Shown: positions 17,368 through 28,460 of the stretch, piece by piece
Layout: each line of letters begins with the position of its first letter
Position numbering within the stretch: position 1 is the stretch's first letter
From: Actinomycetes bacterium
Lineage (GTDB): Bacteria > Actinomycetota > Acidimicrobiia > Acidimicrobiales > RAAP-2
Length of the DNA stretch: 64,000 nucleotides
Direction: 5' to 3'
Assembly: GCA_021846325.1 (NCBI GenBank)
Contig: JAJZBX010000007.1
Coordinates: 45,373 to 109,372 of the forward strand
Translations under genes and position numbers: made by a program
The notes under the pieces: generated by a model
What the model was told of the DNA's origin: nothing
Databases searched by the model: none
The model's input: only the letters and a program-made list of their open reading frames with translations

Positions 17368-18735
17368 GTGACGAGTGGAGAGGACGTCTGGTCCGCGCTA
17401 CGTGACTCCATACGCGGTAACGCATCTGAAGCCGTGTGGACGGCCGGGCTCAATACACTGCGCCTTGTGGATTATCACGATGACGAGCTCGTCATCGGTG
17501 CTCCTAATCAGATTCAGTTGCAACGCGTTCAACAACGCTACCTGCCGTTCATCATCGAGCAGGCACGCCAGATTGTTGGTGAGGACGTCCGTGTTTCATT
17601 AACGATCAGTGACCAATTGGTGACGACCAGTGATGAGGCATCGTCCAACGTCAAGCCGAGCGATGCGCCGACCTCAACGTTTACGCCGAGTATCGATCGA
17701 CCAGCTCGTCTCGATCCTCGGATGACCTTTGACTCATTCGTACCGGGACCTTCGAATCGATTGGCTTTCGCGGCGGCCCAGTCAGTGGCTGAAACTCCTG
17801 GTCGGGCCTACAACCCGTTGATGATCTACGGGAACTCGGGTTTGGGTAAGACCCACCTGCTTCACGCCATTGGTAACTACGTACACGAGAACTACCCCGA
17901 ACGGAAGGTTCTCTACGTGTCGACCGAGACGTTCCTCAACGATTTCATTCGCGCGATCCAAACGCGCACGCAACTGGCACTACACGAGCGCTATCGCGAG
18001 AACGATGTGTTGCTTATCGACGACATTCAGTTCATGGAGACCCGTGGTGAGACCTTCCACGAAGAGATATTTCACACCTACAACGCATTACATGGTGACG
18101 GCAAGCAGATTGTGTTGACGTCGGATCGCTCGCCCCGCGATCTCGCCGGAATTCAAGAGCGCTTTCGGAGTCGTCTCTTGCAGGGCTTGGTCACCGAGAT
18201 CGATCAACCCGATCTCGAAACCCGAATTGCCATCCTGCACGCCAAGGCCGAGGCCGAGCACGTTGACCTGCCGCGCGACGTGGCCGAGTGGATAGCCCAC
18301 CGGGTACGTGACAACATTCGAGAGCTCGAGGGCTCGGTGACGATGTTGCGAGCCTTCGCGAACCTTCGCCAAGAGCCCATCTCGCTCGACTTGGCGAAGA
18401 ACCACCTGAACAACCTCGGTCACGAACAGGTGACGTTGAAGCCTGAAGCCATCCTTGAGGCGGTTTCTGACTACTACGGGCTGTCCGTCGGTGAAATTAA
18501 GGGATCGAAGCGTCTCCGGCCCCTGGTGCACGCCCGACACGTCGCGATGTACCTCATCCGTGAACTTCTCGACAACTATTCGTATCCCATGATTGCGAGA
18601 ATCTTTGATGGCCGCAACCACACCACGGTGATTAGCGGCGTGGAGAAAATCAAGCAACAGTTGCCCCTGAATGGCGACCTCCTCGCCCAGATCAACCACC
18701 TCAAGCGCCGCCTCCAGGGCGAGGGCTTCGAATAG
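17368..18735 (+). CDS. dnaA: Chromosomal replication initiator DnaA
   Basis: The AAA+ initiator that binds DnaA boxes and melts oriC. An N-terminal interaction domain and a variable linker (rich in Ser, Thr and Pro) lead to Walker A (GNSGLGKTH, about residues 155-163), Walker B (LLIDDIQF) and the C-terminal DNA-binding signature (DGRNHTTVISGVEKI). GTG 17368 is chosen because GGAGGA lies seven bases before it. An in-frame GTG at 17332 would add 12 residues but sits in a DnaA-box-like sequence with no ribosome site. With the chosen start the protein has 455 residues. Confidence 0.96.
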   Translation: MTSGEDVWSALRDSIRGNASEAVWTAGLNTLRLVDYHDDELVIGAPNQIQLQRVQQRYLPFIIEQARQIVGEDVRVSLTISDQLVTTSDEASSNVKPSDAPTSTFTPSIDRPARLDPRMTFDSFVPGPSNRLAFAAAQSVAETPGRAYNPLMIYGNSGLGKTHLLHAIGNYVHENYPERKVLYVSTETFLNDFIRAIQTRTQLALHERYRENDVLLIDDIQFMETRGETFHEEIFHTYNALHGDGKQIVLTSDRSPRDLAGIQERFRSRLLQGLVTEIDQPDLETRIAILHAKAEAEHVDLPRDVAEWIAHRVRDNIRELEGSVTMLRAFANLRQEPISLDLAKNHLNNLGHEQVTLKPEAILEAVSDYYGLSVGEIKGSKRLRPLVHARHVAMYLIRELLDNYSYPMIARIFDGRNHTTVISGVEKIKQQLPLNGDLLAQINHLKRRLQGEGFE

Positions 18736-18982
18736 TTTGTGGACAAGATGGGTGGATCGTTGTTGGTGCACCGTGAACAAGTGGTGAGAAATCAACATCA
18801 CGCGAGGCTTCAAGTTCGTTGGTTGAGACAGTTTTAAACAACCATGTGGTTAATTGTGCTTTACTAAAACGATGTTAATCAGGTGAAACAGAGAACAAAC
18901 AACACCGCACAGCCCTACTACTACCAACCCCACCATCCACATACCAAGCCACGTAACCTCAGTAGTCAACGAAAGGCACTCG
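18736..18982. other. oriC: Probable replication origin oriC
   Basis: The 247 bases between dnaA and dnaN have no gene and contain an AT-rich part (about 18826-18900). DnaA-box-like 9-mers are TGTGGACAA at 18738-18746 (reverse complement TTGTCCACA, the actinobacterial consensus), TGTGGTTAA at 18845-18853 and CCATCCACA at 18933-18941. In mycobacteria and streptomycetes oriC lies in this same interval. The region is rather short, so extra boxes elsewhere may contribute. Confidence 0.75.
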
Positions 18983-20083
18983 ATGAAGTTCAAATCTGAA
19001 CGGGACATGCTGGTTGAAGCCCTGACCCTCTCGAGCCGCGTGGTGTCGACCCGACTCGTGGGTGCCACGTCAGGGGTTTTGCTCTCGCTCACGGGCAACG
19101 AGCTGGTAATTACGGGCACCGACCTCGACATCACCATTCGAACCACCATTGACGTCATCGGACTCGAAAGTGGCTCAGTCGTGATCCCGGCTCGACTCAT
19201 CGTGGATGCGGTTCGATCGCTCGAGGCGGGGGCGGTGACGATTGATGGCAACGACGAAGTAGTGGAGGTATCGCTCGGTCGCGCGAAGTTCTCACTGCGC
19301 ACGTTCCCCGCGATGGACTACCCCAAGTTGCCACCGGTCACAGGAAAGCTTGTGACCATACCCGCTCTCGATCTCATCCAGGGAATCAATCAGGTGGTTC
19401 GAGCCGCCGCGACCGACGACGCACGACCACTGCTGACCGGTGTGCTGCTAACCACCGATAACGAAGCACTGCGACTCATCGCTACCGACTCCTACCGACT
19501 CGCCGTGCGCGACGTTCCCGGGGTTTCCTCTTTCGGGGACAGTCACGACCTCCTCGTTCCCGCTCGGGCCCTCCAGGAACTCCAGCGTGCGGCGTCGTCA
19601 CTCACGCACGACGCGGAGATCGGGGTGACTCTCACCGACGCCGAAATCTCCTTCGTCGTTGGCAAAACGAATATCTCCTCGCGGTTGATCGAGGGCAACT
19701 ACCCGTCGGTTCTCCAACTCATACCTGCGAGCTACCCGAGTCAGTTGCGCGTGGCGAAGGACACACTGCTGACCTCGCTGCGTCGCGCCAAGTTGCTAGC
19801 CAAGGACTCCACGTCTTCGGTTCGCCTGAGTGTCAAAGATCGGATGGTTGAGATTCGCACCCAGAGTCAAGACGCTGGTGGCGTCGAGGACAACGTCGAC
19901 GCCGACTACGTGGGTGAAGACCTAACTATCGCGTTCAATCCAAACTTCCTGATCGACGGCATTGAGGCCGTGATGGGAGATGAGGTCGTGCTCGAGATGT
20001 CGGACTCGGTTCGACCCGCGATGGTCCACGGTGTCGACGACCTGCGCTTCCGGTATCTGCTCATGCCAGTGCGCGTGCAGTAG
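18983..20083 (+). CDS. dnaN: DNA polymerase III sliding clamp (beta subunit)
   Basis: A 366-residue clamp that tethers the replicative polymerase. The three-domain pattern is visible: the N-terminal LVEALTLSSRVVSTR segment, the mid-protein TGVLLTTDNEALRLIATDSYRLAVRD motif and the C-terminal LMPVRVQ. The start ATG 18983 has GAAAGG upstream. It is followed 13 bases later by recF in the usual order. Confidence 0.97.
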   Translation: MKFKSERDMLVEALTLSSRVVSTRLVGATSGVLLSLTGNELVITGTDLDITIRTTIDVIGLESGSVVIPARLIVDAVRSLEAGAVTIDGNDEVVEVSLGRAKFSLRTFPAMDYPKLPPVTGKLVTIPALDLIQGINQVVRAAATDDARPLLTGVLLTTDNEALRLIATDSYRLAVRDVPGVSSFGDSHDLLVPARALQELQRAASSLTHDAEIGVTLTDAEISFVVGKTNISSRLIEGNYPSVLQLIPASYPSQLRVAKDTLLTSLRRAKLLAKDSTSSVRLSVKDRMVEIRTQSQDAGGVEDNVDADYVGEDLTIAFNPNFLIDGIEAVMGDEVVLEMSDSVRPAMVHGVDDLRFRYLLMPVRVQ

Positions 20084-20096
20084 TCGGTATGCCACC

Positions 20097-21179
20097 GTGG
20101 GACTCCACGAACTAGTTCTGCGCAACTTTCGCTTGTTTGACGAGCTTCACTTTCATCCCGATGCCGAAGCGGTCACCGTCCTGCTCTCCGCTAACGGTAC
20201 CGGGAAGAGCTCCGTGCTCGAAGCCGTCTACGCGCTCGCGACCGCCAGTTCTTTTCGAACGACGAACGCCGGCGACATGGTGCGAACCGGCACCGCACTA
20301 GCGGAGGTTCACGGGATCTTGTTTCACGTTGATCGACGCCTGCAGGTCGACCTCACCATCACGCGGGGCTCGCGCTCGACCCAGAAGCGTATGTTGATCA
20401 ACGGTCAACGACCGACCTCGCGCGCCGACCTCGCCGAGGCGCTGCCCCTGACGGTGTTCACGCCCGAGGGGGTAGACGTGATTCGTCAGGGTCCCGAGCA
20501 CCGTCGCGCATTCGTTAATCACCTTTTAGATGACGTTGAGCCAAGCAGCAGTCAACTGCTCGAGCGATTCGCGAGAACACTGAGCCAGCGAAACGCACTG
20601 CTTCGCCGATATGGGGGTAGGCGGCCGACGTCGAGTGAACTCGACGAGCTCGAGGTATGGTCGGCCGACGTCGCATCGGCGGGTGAGGAGCTGGCGGACG
20701 AGCGACAGGCACTGCTCGGTGATCTCGCACCGATCGTCCAGGAGTACTACACCGCGCTCGCCGACGATGGACAAGTGGTTTCGCTCACCTACGACCGGTC
20801 GTGGCGCGGACCACTGATGACGGCGCTGCGTCAGGCCGTCGACGACGACCTAGTTCGGGGACACACGACACTGGGTCCACACCGCGACGACGTGAGGGTC
20901 ACCCTGGACTCGCGAGACGCACGGCGCCAGTCGTCCCAGGGCGAACAACGCTCCCTCGCACTCGCCCTGCGACTGGCGGGTCACCAGCTCGTGCGTCAAC
21001 GTCGCGGGGTCGATCCACTCCTCCTACTCGACGACGTGTTTAGCGAACTCGATCCAGTGAGGAGCGACCGACTGCTCCAGCTGCTTCCAGTGGGACAAAC
21101 CCTGGTGACCACCGCCGCACCACTGCCGAAACGCCTCTCACCGGCGGTGCTGGTCGACCTGACGTCAGCGATCCCATGA
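20097..21179 (+). CDS. recF: DNA repair and recombination protein RecF
   Basis: A 360-residue SMC-like ATPase that acts with RecO and RecR at single-strand gaps. Walker A (LLSANGTGKSSVLEAV), the signature region (SQGEQRSLALALRLAGH) and Walker B (PLLLLDDVFSELDP) are clear. GTG 20097 is chosen because LHELVLRNFRLFDEL is the family N-terminus. An earlier in-frame ATG lies inside dnaN and is not credible. The stop overlaps the dciA start by four bases (ATGA). Confidence 0.95.
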   Translation: MGLHELVLRNFRLFDELHFHPDAEAVTVLLSANGTGKSSVLEAVYALATASSFRTTNAGDMVRTGTALAEVHGILFHVDRRLQVDLTITRGSRSTQKRMLINGQRPTSRADLAEALPLTVFTPEGVDVIRQGPEHRRAFVNHLLDDVEPSSSQLLERFARTLSQRNALLRRYGGRRPTSSELDELEVWSADVASAGEELADERQALLGDLAPIVQEYYTALADDGQVVSLTYDRSWRGPLMTALRQAVDDDLVRGHTTLGPHRDDVRVTLDSRDARRQSSQGEQRSLALALRLAGHQLVRQRRGVDPLLLLDDVFSELDPVRSDRLLQLLPVGQTLVTTAAPLPKRLSPAVLVDLTSAIP

Positions 21180-21478
21180 CCAGGCGCCGCGACGATCCAC
21201 AGCAGTTGGGTGAACTCTTGAACGGGGTGGCTGGCCGCCTGCGGCGCGTCGACTTGCGGCTGATGGATCGAGTGCAGCCACTGTGGGATGGGGCCGTCGA
21301 CGACGCCATTCGCGAGCGTTGTCGACCTCTCTTCATCCGCGACGGGATCTTGGTCGTCGCCGTTCCATCTGGGGCCGACGCTCAACGAGTTCGTCAAGAC
21401 GCCACGGCCATACTCGCGAGTTTCGCCTCGCTCGGCGACGACGCGCCACGCGCGATTCGAACGTCGCTTCAGACGTAA
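21176..21478 (+). CDS. dciA: DciA family helicase-loader (DUF721)
   Basis: A 100-residue basic protein of the DUF721/DciA family, placed between recF and gyrB exactly as Rv0004 is. DciA assists loading of the replicative helicase DnaB in bacteria without DnaC. The typical pattern of an N-terminal helix, LWDGAVDDAIRERCRP and a KH-like strand set (ILVVAVPSGADAQRVRQDA) is present. Its start overlaps recF by four bases. Confidence 0.88.
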   Translation: MTRRRDDPQQLGELLNGVAGRLRRVDLRLMDRVQPLWDGAVDDAIRERCRPLFIRDGILVVAVPSGADAQRVRQDATAILASFASLGDDAPRAIRTSLQT

Positions 21479-21519
21479 CGATGACGCACGTCGAGGTGTC
21501 GCGTCACATCGCGAACGGA

Positions 21520-23547
<2,028 letters not shown>

Positions 23548-23559
23548 GCACGGAGGAAC

Positions 23560-26037
23560 ATGGCCCGCAAGAAGAGCATCCCCACTAGTTCGACCCCCGA
23601 CGTCGGCGAGGTCGTCGTCGGTTACGTCGAGCCGATCGAGATCAACCTCGAGATGGAGCGGTCCTTCCTCGAGTATTCGATGTCGGTCATCGTCTCGCGA
23701 GCACTGCCCGACGCGCGCGACGGACTGAAGCCCGTGCATCGACGGATTCTCTACTCCATGTTCGATCAGGGCCTACGTCCCGATCGACCGCACACCAAGT
23801 GCGCCAAGGTGGTCGGCGAGGTGATGGGGACGTACCACCCCCACGGCGACAGCGCGATCTACGACGCGCTGGTGCGAATGGTGCAGGACTTCGCCATGCG
23901 CCACCCGCTGATCAGCGGCCACGGCAACTTCGGCGGAACCGGTCCCGACGAGGGAGCGGCCGCGATGCGCTACACCGAGTGTCGACTCGCCCCCCTGGCG
24001 CTCGAGCTGCTCGACTCGATCGATGAGGAGACCGTCGACTTCGAGCCCAACTACGACAACACCAATCAGCAGCCGACGGTACTGCCGAGCCGGTTTCCCA
24101 ACCTGCTGGTGAATGGCTCTCAGGGTATCGCCGTCGGCATGGCGACCAAAATCCCGCCGCACAACCTGGGTGAGGTAATCGACGCAACGCTGCACCTGCT
24201 CGCCAACCCCGGTGCCACCTCCGACGACCTGATGCGTTTCGTCAAGGGGCCGGACTTCCCGACGGGCGCGCAGATTCTCGGTCGGCAAGGCATCCTCGAC
24301 GCGTACCGAACGGGCCGTGGCTCGATCAAGGTTCGCGCGGTGGCCGAAGTGGACGAGCACCGGGGTGAGACCCACATCGTGGTGACCGAATTCCCGTACG
24401 AGGTTTCGGTGGAGTCCGTCGAGGAGAAGATTTACGATCTCGTCAAGGCGGGGGAGTTGGACGGGGTCGCGGCCGTCCAAAACGACTCGGCGGGCCGACA
24501 GGCCCGCCTCGTCATTCGGCTCAAGCGTGACGCCAACGCCAACGTGGTGCTCAACAAGCTCTACAAGAACACCACCCTGCAAACGACCTTCGCGGTCAAC
24601 ATGCTCGCGCTCGTCGACGGCGTGCCGCGCACGCTGAACCTCGCCGCGGCGCTGACGTACTACATCGCCCACCAGATCGACGTCGTGACCCGTCGCACGC
24701 AGTTTCGCCTGCGTAAGGCCGAGGCCCGCGCGCACATCGTCGAAGGGTTGTTGCGAGCGATCGACATGCTCGACCAGGTCATCGCGACGATTCGCGGATC
24801 AGACGACCGCCCGGCCGCGCGAGCGTCCCTGATGACCGTGCCGTTCTCCTTCTCCGAAGAGCAGGCCAACCATATCCTCGACATGACCCTGGGACGTCTG
24901 ACGCGACTCGGGCGTAGCGAACTTGACGAGGAGATGGCCCGCTTGCGCGAGACGATCACCGAGCTTCGATCGATCCTGGCGAGCGACGCCAAATTGCGCG
25001 GGGTCATCGCCGACGAGATGTCGGCGATCAAGGCGAAGTACGCCAATGAACGGCTGACCCAGGTCGTGAACGACCCCGGCGAGCTTGGCGTCGAGGACTT
25101 GATCGATGACGAGGACGTCGTGATCACGATGACCCGCGCCGGCTACGTCAAGTCGGTGTCGGCCGACGCGTTTCGCACCCAGGGTCGCGGCGGTCGGGGA
25201 GTCCAGGGGGCCAAGTTGCGCGACGAGGATCTCGTCGACCAGATCGTGCACACCACGACGCACGCCCACCTGCTGCTCTTCTCGAACCGGGGGCGGGTCT
25301 TCCGTCTGCGCGGACACGAGATTCCGATGAAGGAGCGTACGGCCAAGGGCACGGCGATCGTCAACCTCCTCAACCTCTTGCCGAACGAGTCGATCCAGGC
25401 GATCGTGGCGACCAAGGACTTTCCGCGCGACAAGTTCCTCGTCTTCACGACCGCGAGTGGCACGGTGAAGAAGACGTCATTTTCCGAATACGACAAGTCC
25501 CGTCGCGAGGGTTGGATCGCCATCAAGTTGCGCGATGGTGACGAGGTGGTTCGCGTCGTCGCGACCAGCGGCGCCGACGATCTGATGATGGTCACGCTTC
25601 GCGGCATGGCGATTCGCTTCAACGAGGCCGAGGTGCGTGACATGGGTCGCGACGCCACCGGGGTGCGCGGCATTCGATTAAAGGACGACGACCGCGCGAT
25701 CTCCTTGGACGTCGTGCGCGCCGACGCCGATCTCTTCTTGGTCACCGACACCGGGTTCGGCAAACGCGTGAAGACCGAGCGCTTCAACGCCCAGGGCCGT
25801 GGTGGTCAGGGCGTGCGCGCCATTCGCCTGACCGCGGCCCGAGGCTTTGTCGTCGCGGCGTTCATGGTGGAACTGGCCGACGAGGTGCTGCTTGCCTCGA
25901 GTGGCGGCGTGCTGATCCGCACGCCGGTGCGCGAGGTCTCGTCCCAGGGTCGCGACGCCACCGGGGTGCGGGTGATGAACCTCGACGACGGGCACAGCGT
26001 CGCGACCGCCGCCGTGGTGCCGGCGGTCGACGCGTAG
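23560..26037 (+). CDS. gyrA: DNA gyrase subunit A
   Basis: The DNA-cleaving subunit of gyrase, 825 residues. The quinolone-resistance region reads HPHGDSAIYDALVRM, so Ser and Asp stand at the E. coli 83 and 87 positions, a sensitive-type sequence (M. tuberculosis has Ala at the first). The catalytic tyrosine lies in AAMRYTECRLAPL. The C-terminal wrapping domain has the GyrA box QGRGGRG, and later blades repeat QGRDATGVR-type motifs. The ribosome site is GGAGG before ATG 23560. Confidence 0.97.
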   Translation: MARKKSIPTSSTPDVGEVVVGYVEPIEINLEMERSFLEYSMSVIVSRALPDARDGLKPVHRRILYSMFDQGLRPDRPHTKCAKVVGEVMGTYHPHGDSAIYDALVRMVQDFAMRHPLISGHGNFGGTGPDEGAAAMRYTECRLAPLALELLDSIDEETVDFEPNYDNTNQQPTVLPSRFPNLLVNGSQGIAVGMATKIPPHNLGEVIDATLHLLANPGATSDDLMRFVKGPDFPTGAQILGRQGILDAYRTGRGSIKVRAVAEVDEHRGETHIVVTEFPYEVSVESVEEKIYDLVKAGELDGVAAVQNDSAGRQARLVIRLKRDANANVVLNKLYKNTTLQTTFAVNMLALVDGVPRTLNLAAALTYYIAHQIDVVTRRTQFRLRKAEARAHIVEGLLRAIDMLDQVIATIRGSDDRPAARASLMTVPFSFSEEQANHILDMTLGRLTRLGRSELDEEMARLRETITELRSILASDAKLRGVIADEMSAIKAKYANERLTQVVNDPGELGVEDLIDDEDVVITMTRAGYVKSVSADAFRTQGRGGRGVQGAKLRDEDLVDQIVHTTTHAHLLLFSNRGRVFRLRGHEIPMKERTAKGTAIVNLLNLLPNESIQAIVATKDFPRDKFLVFTTASGTVKKTSFSEYDKSRREGWIAIKLRDGDEVVRVVATSGADDLMMVTLRGMAIRFNEAEVRDMGRDATGVRGIRLKDDDRAISLDVVRADADLFLVTDTGFGKRVKTERFNAQGRGGQGVRAIRLTAARGFVVAAFMVELADEVLLASSGGVLIRTPVREVSSQGRDATGVRVMNLDDGHSVATAAVVPAVDA

Positions 26038-26691
26038 CTACGCGCCGAGCGCTCGCTCGATGGCGTCGTGGAGTGCTTGCTCACCGCGGGCGCCGACGAC
26101 GATCTCGGCGCGGTTGATGACGAAGGTGGGAACGCCCGTAATGGCGAGCTCACGAGCCGTTGCCTCGTCAGCGAGAACGGTGTCGAGGTGATCATCGCTA
26201 CGCCACAGTGCGCTGGCGTCGACGACGCCGACGTCGTCGGCGAGTGCATTGAGCGTCGCGTGGTCGCTGACCAGCCGCCCCTCACTGAAGTAGGCCCGAT
26301 GGAGTCGACGCGCCATCGCCGGGCCGTGGCCCTGCGTGGTGGCGAGCGCGACGAGCCGGTGAGCGTCGCGCGTGTTGGTTGAGCGAGCGTGCTCGAGCGA
26401 CCACGTCAGTCCCAGGTCCGCTGCTTGACTGCTCAGCTGTGCATTGAGCGCGCGGGCGCGCTCCAGCGGCACGCCGTACTTGGCCGCCACGAACTCGTCG
26501 AGTCCCGTCGAACTCGCCGTGGCGAGTGGATCGAGCTCAAAGGCGTGGTACGTGACGACGAACCGATCGAGCCCGCCCAGGCGGTCCAGGGCCAACTCCA
26601 GCTGGCGCGAGCCCAGGTAGCAGAAGGGACAGACCACGTCGCTCCACAGGTCAATAGTGATGGAATCGGGCACCACGCCATCGTGGCACAC
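26038..26691 (-). CDS. DsbA/FrnE-family thiol oxidoreductase
   Basis: A roughly 217-residue protein of the FrnE-like DsbA group, with an N-terminal thioredoxin strand and active site (DLWSDVVCPFCYLGSRQLE), a helical insertion and the C-terminal cis-proline and strand (ITGVPTFVINRAEIVVGARG). No signal peptide, so probably cytoplasmic, with a role in disulfide exchange or isomerisation. The start is unclear: GTG codons at 26691, 26676 and 26673 are all in frame and none has a strong ribosome site. The stop abuts the gyrA stop directly (convergent). Confidence 0.88.
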   Translation of the reverse strand: MCHDGVVPDSITIDLWSDVVCPFCYLGSRQLELALDRLGGLDRFVVTYHAFELDPLATASSTGLDEFVAAKYGVPLERARALNAQLSSQAADLGLTWSLEHARSTNTRDAHRLVALATTQGHGPAMARRLHRAYFSEGRLVSDHATLNALADDVGVVDASALWRSDDHLDTVLADEATARELAITGVPTFVINRAEIVVGARGEQALHDAIERALGA

Positions 26692-26860
26692 GTGGGCGTG
26701 GGGCAGAATGGTGGCATGGTTGCGCGACCCACCCCTTCACGCCACGTACCGAGTCGGTCGGTGATGGCCCAACGCGTGACCCCGCGGCATCGGTTCCGGG
26801 CCACCGGCTCGCACCGGTACCGTCATCTCGCCAGCGTAGAACGTTCGCCAGGACACTAAG

Positions 26861-28459
26861 TTGCTGATTGCTCGGGATTTGGGAATTGAGATTGGCGCGC
26901 GCCGCATCGTCGAGCCGGTGTCCTTCACCGTCGGTGACGGCGAGAAGGTGGGCGTCGTCGGGCGCAACGGCGTCGGCAAGTCGACGTTGCTCGCGGTGCT
27001 GCGTGGCGAAACACCCGAGCACTTGCGGGTGACGGGGAGCGTCACGCATCACGGGACGCTCAGTCACCTGCCCCAAGAGCCGATCGTCGGTGGACTCGGC
27101 GTCGAGCCGATTGGGCTCTCGCACGTGCTCTCGGCGCGCGGACTCGACCAACTCGACGCCGACATGCAGCACGCACGACACGAGCTGGCCGCCCACCCGA
27201 ACAACCACACCATCGAGCGGTTCACGTCGCTCGAGGCCGACTTCGGTGAACGCGGTGGCTACGAGGCCGAGTCCGAGGTCGCCCGGCTCGCGGCGGGCTT
27301 GGGTCTCGATGAGGCGCTGCTTTTGGAGGATTTGGGATCGCTGTCGGGTGGCCAGCGTCGCCGAGTCGATCTCATGCGCGTGCTCTACGAGCGACCCGAC
27401 ATCATGGTGCTCGACGAGCCGACGAACCACCTCGACATGGCGGCGAAGCGCTGGCTCTTCGATGAACTCGAACGCTTTCGCGGGACGGTGATCGTCATCA
27501 GTCACGACCTGCCGCTACTCGACAAGGCGATCGATCGGGTGCTCGCTCTGCGCGACGGTCAGGTGCGCGAGTACAAGGGGAACTACTCCTCCTACCTGGC
27601 CCAGGACGAGGCTCGTCGACTCGGCGAGGAGAAGTTGGCGGCGGCCCAGGACAGCGAGATCAGTCGGCTGAAGACCCTCGCCGACTCGATGCGGGGACAG
27701 ACCGAGGCGAGGGCCCGCAAGGCCAAGGTGCTCGACCGTCGCGTCGGCAAGCTCGAAAGTGGTCGGGTCGAAGTAACGAAGAAGGAACGCACCGTCCGGT
27801 TTCGCCTACCCGATCCGCCGCGCAGCGGCGACGTGCCGATGGCCGTTGAGCACCTGATCGTTCGCTACGGGGACCTTGAGGTCTTGCGCGACGCGTCGTT
27901 CATTACGCGCCGAGGCGATCGAATCCTGATCGTCGGGCGCAACGGGGCGGGCAAGTCATCGCTGCTGCGCTGCCTCGCCGATACCCAGCAGCCCCAGGGC
28001 GGCGCGGTGCGTTTCGGCGCCAACGTCAAGGTCGGTTACTTCGCCCAGGAACACGAGCAGCTGGACTTCACCAAGACGGTCCTCGATCACCTCGCCGACG
28101 CAACGGTTCAGACCGAGGTCCAGCGACGTGCGTTGCTCGGCGCCTTCGGACTGAAGGGATCGGCGGCCCACCAACTGCCCGGTACCCTGTCGGGCGGCGA
28201 ACGCGCGAAGTTGGCGCTGGCGATCCTCGCGGCGTCGACCGCCAACCTGCTGCTGCTCGACGAGCCGACGAACAACCTGGATCCAGCGAGCGTGGTGGCG
28301 CTGGGCGAGATGTTGCGACAGTGGCGCGGCACGATGGTCGCCGTGAGCCACGAACGAGCCTTCGTCGAGCGGCTCGATCCCACCCACGCCGTGCTGCTGC
28401 CCGAGGAGTACTTCGACCTCTGGCGCGACGAGTATTTTGACCTGATCGAACGGCGCTAA
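26861..28459 (+). CDS. ABC-F family ATPase
   Basis: A 532-residue protein with two ABC domains and no membrane part. First domain: Walker A GRNGVGKSTLL, signature LSGGQRRRVDL, Walker B IMVLDEPTNHLD. Second domain: GRNGAGKSSLL, LSGGERAKLAL, LLLLDEPTNNLD. A charged linker (about residues 230-310) lies between them. ABC-F proteins act on the ribosome, for translation rescue, regulation or antibiotic protection, and which of these applies cannot be told here. The start is TTG 26861, since MLIARDLGIEIGARRI is the natural N-terminus. Confidence 0.9.
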   Translation: MLIARDLGIEIGARRIVEPVSFTVGDGEKVGVVGRNGVGKSTLLAVLRGETPEHLRVTGSVTHHGTLSHLPQEPIVGGLGVEPIGLSHVLSARGLDQLDADMQHARHELAAHPNNHTIERFTSLEADFGERGGYEAESEVARLAAGLGLDEALLLEDLGSLSGGQRRRVDLMRVLYERPDIMVLDEPTNHLDMAAKRWLFDELERFRGTVIVISHDLPLLDKAIDRVLALRDGQVREYKGNYSSYLAQDEARRLGEEKLAAAQDSEISRLKTLADSMRGQTEARARKAKVLDRRVGKLESGRVEVTKKERTVRFRLPDPPRSGDVPMAVEHLIVRYGDLEVLRDASFITRRGDRILIVGRNGAGKSSLLRCLADTQQPQGGAVRFGANVKVGYFAQEHEQLDFTKTVLDHLADATVQTEVQRRALLGAFGLKGSAAHQLPGTLSGGERAKLALAILAASTANLLLLDEPTNNLDPASVVALGEMLRQWRGTMVAVSHERAFVERLDPTHAVLLPEEYFDLWRDEYFDLIERR

Positions 28460-28460
28460 C

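Noticed and set aside
20319..20336. parS-like sequence in recF (TTGTTTCACGTTGATC)
   Set aside because: Only the left half matches. The right arm has four mismatches, so it is a chance half-site in coding sequence.
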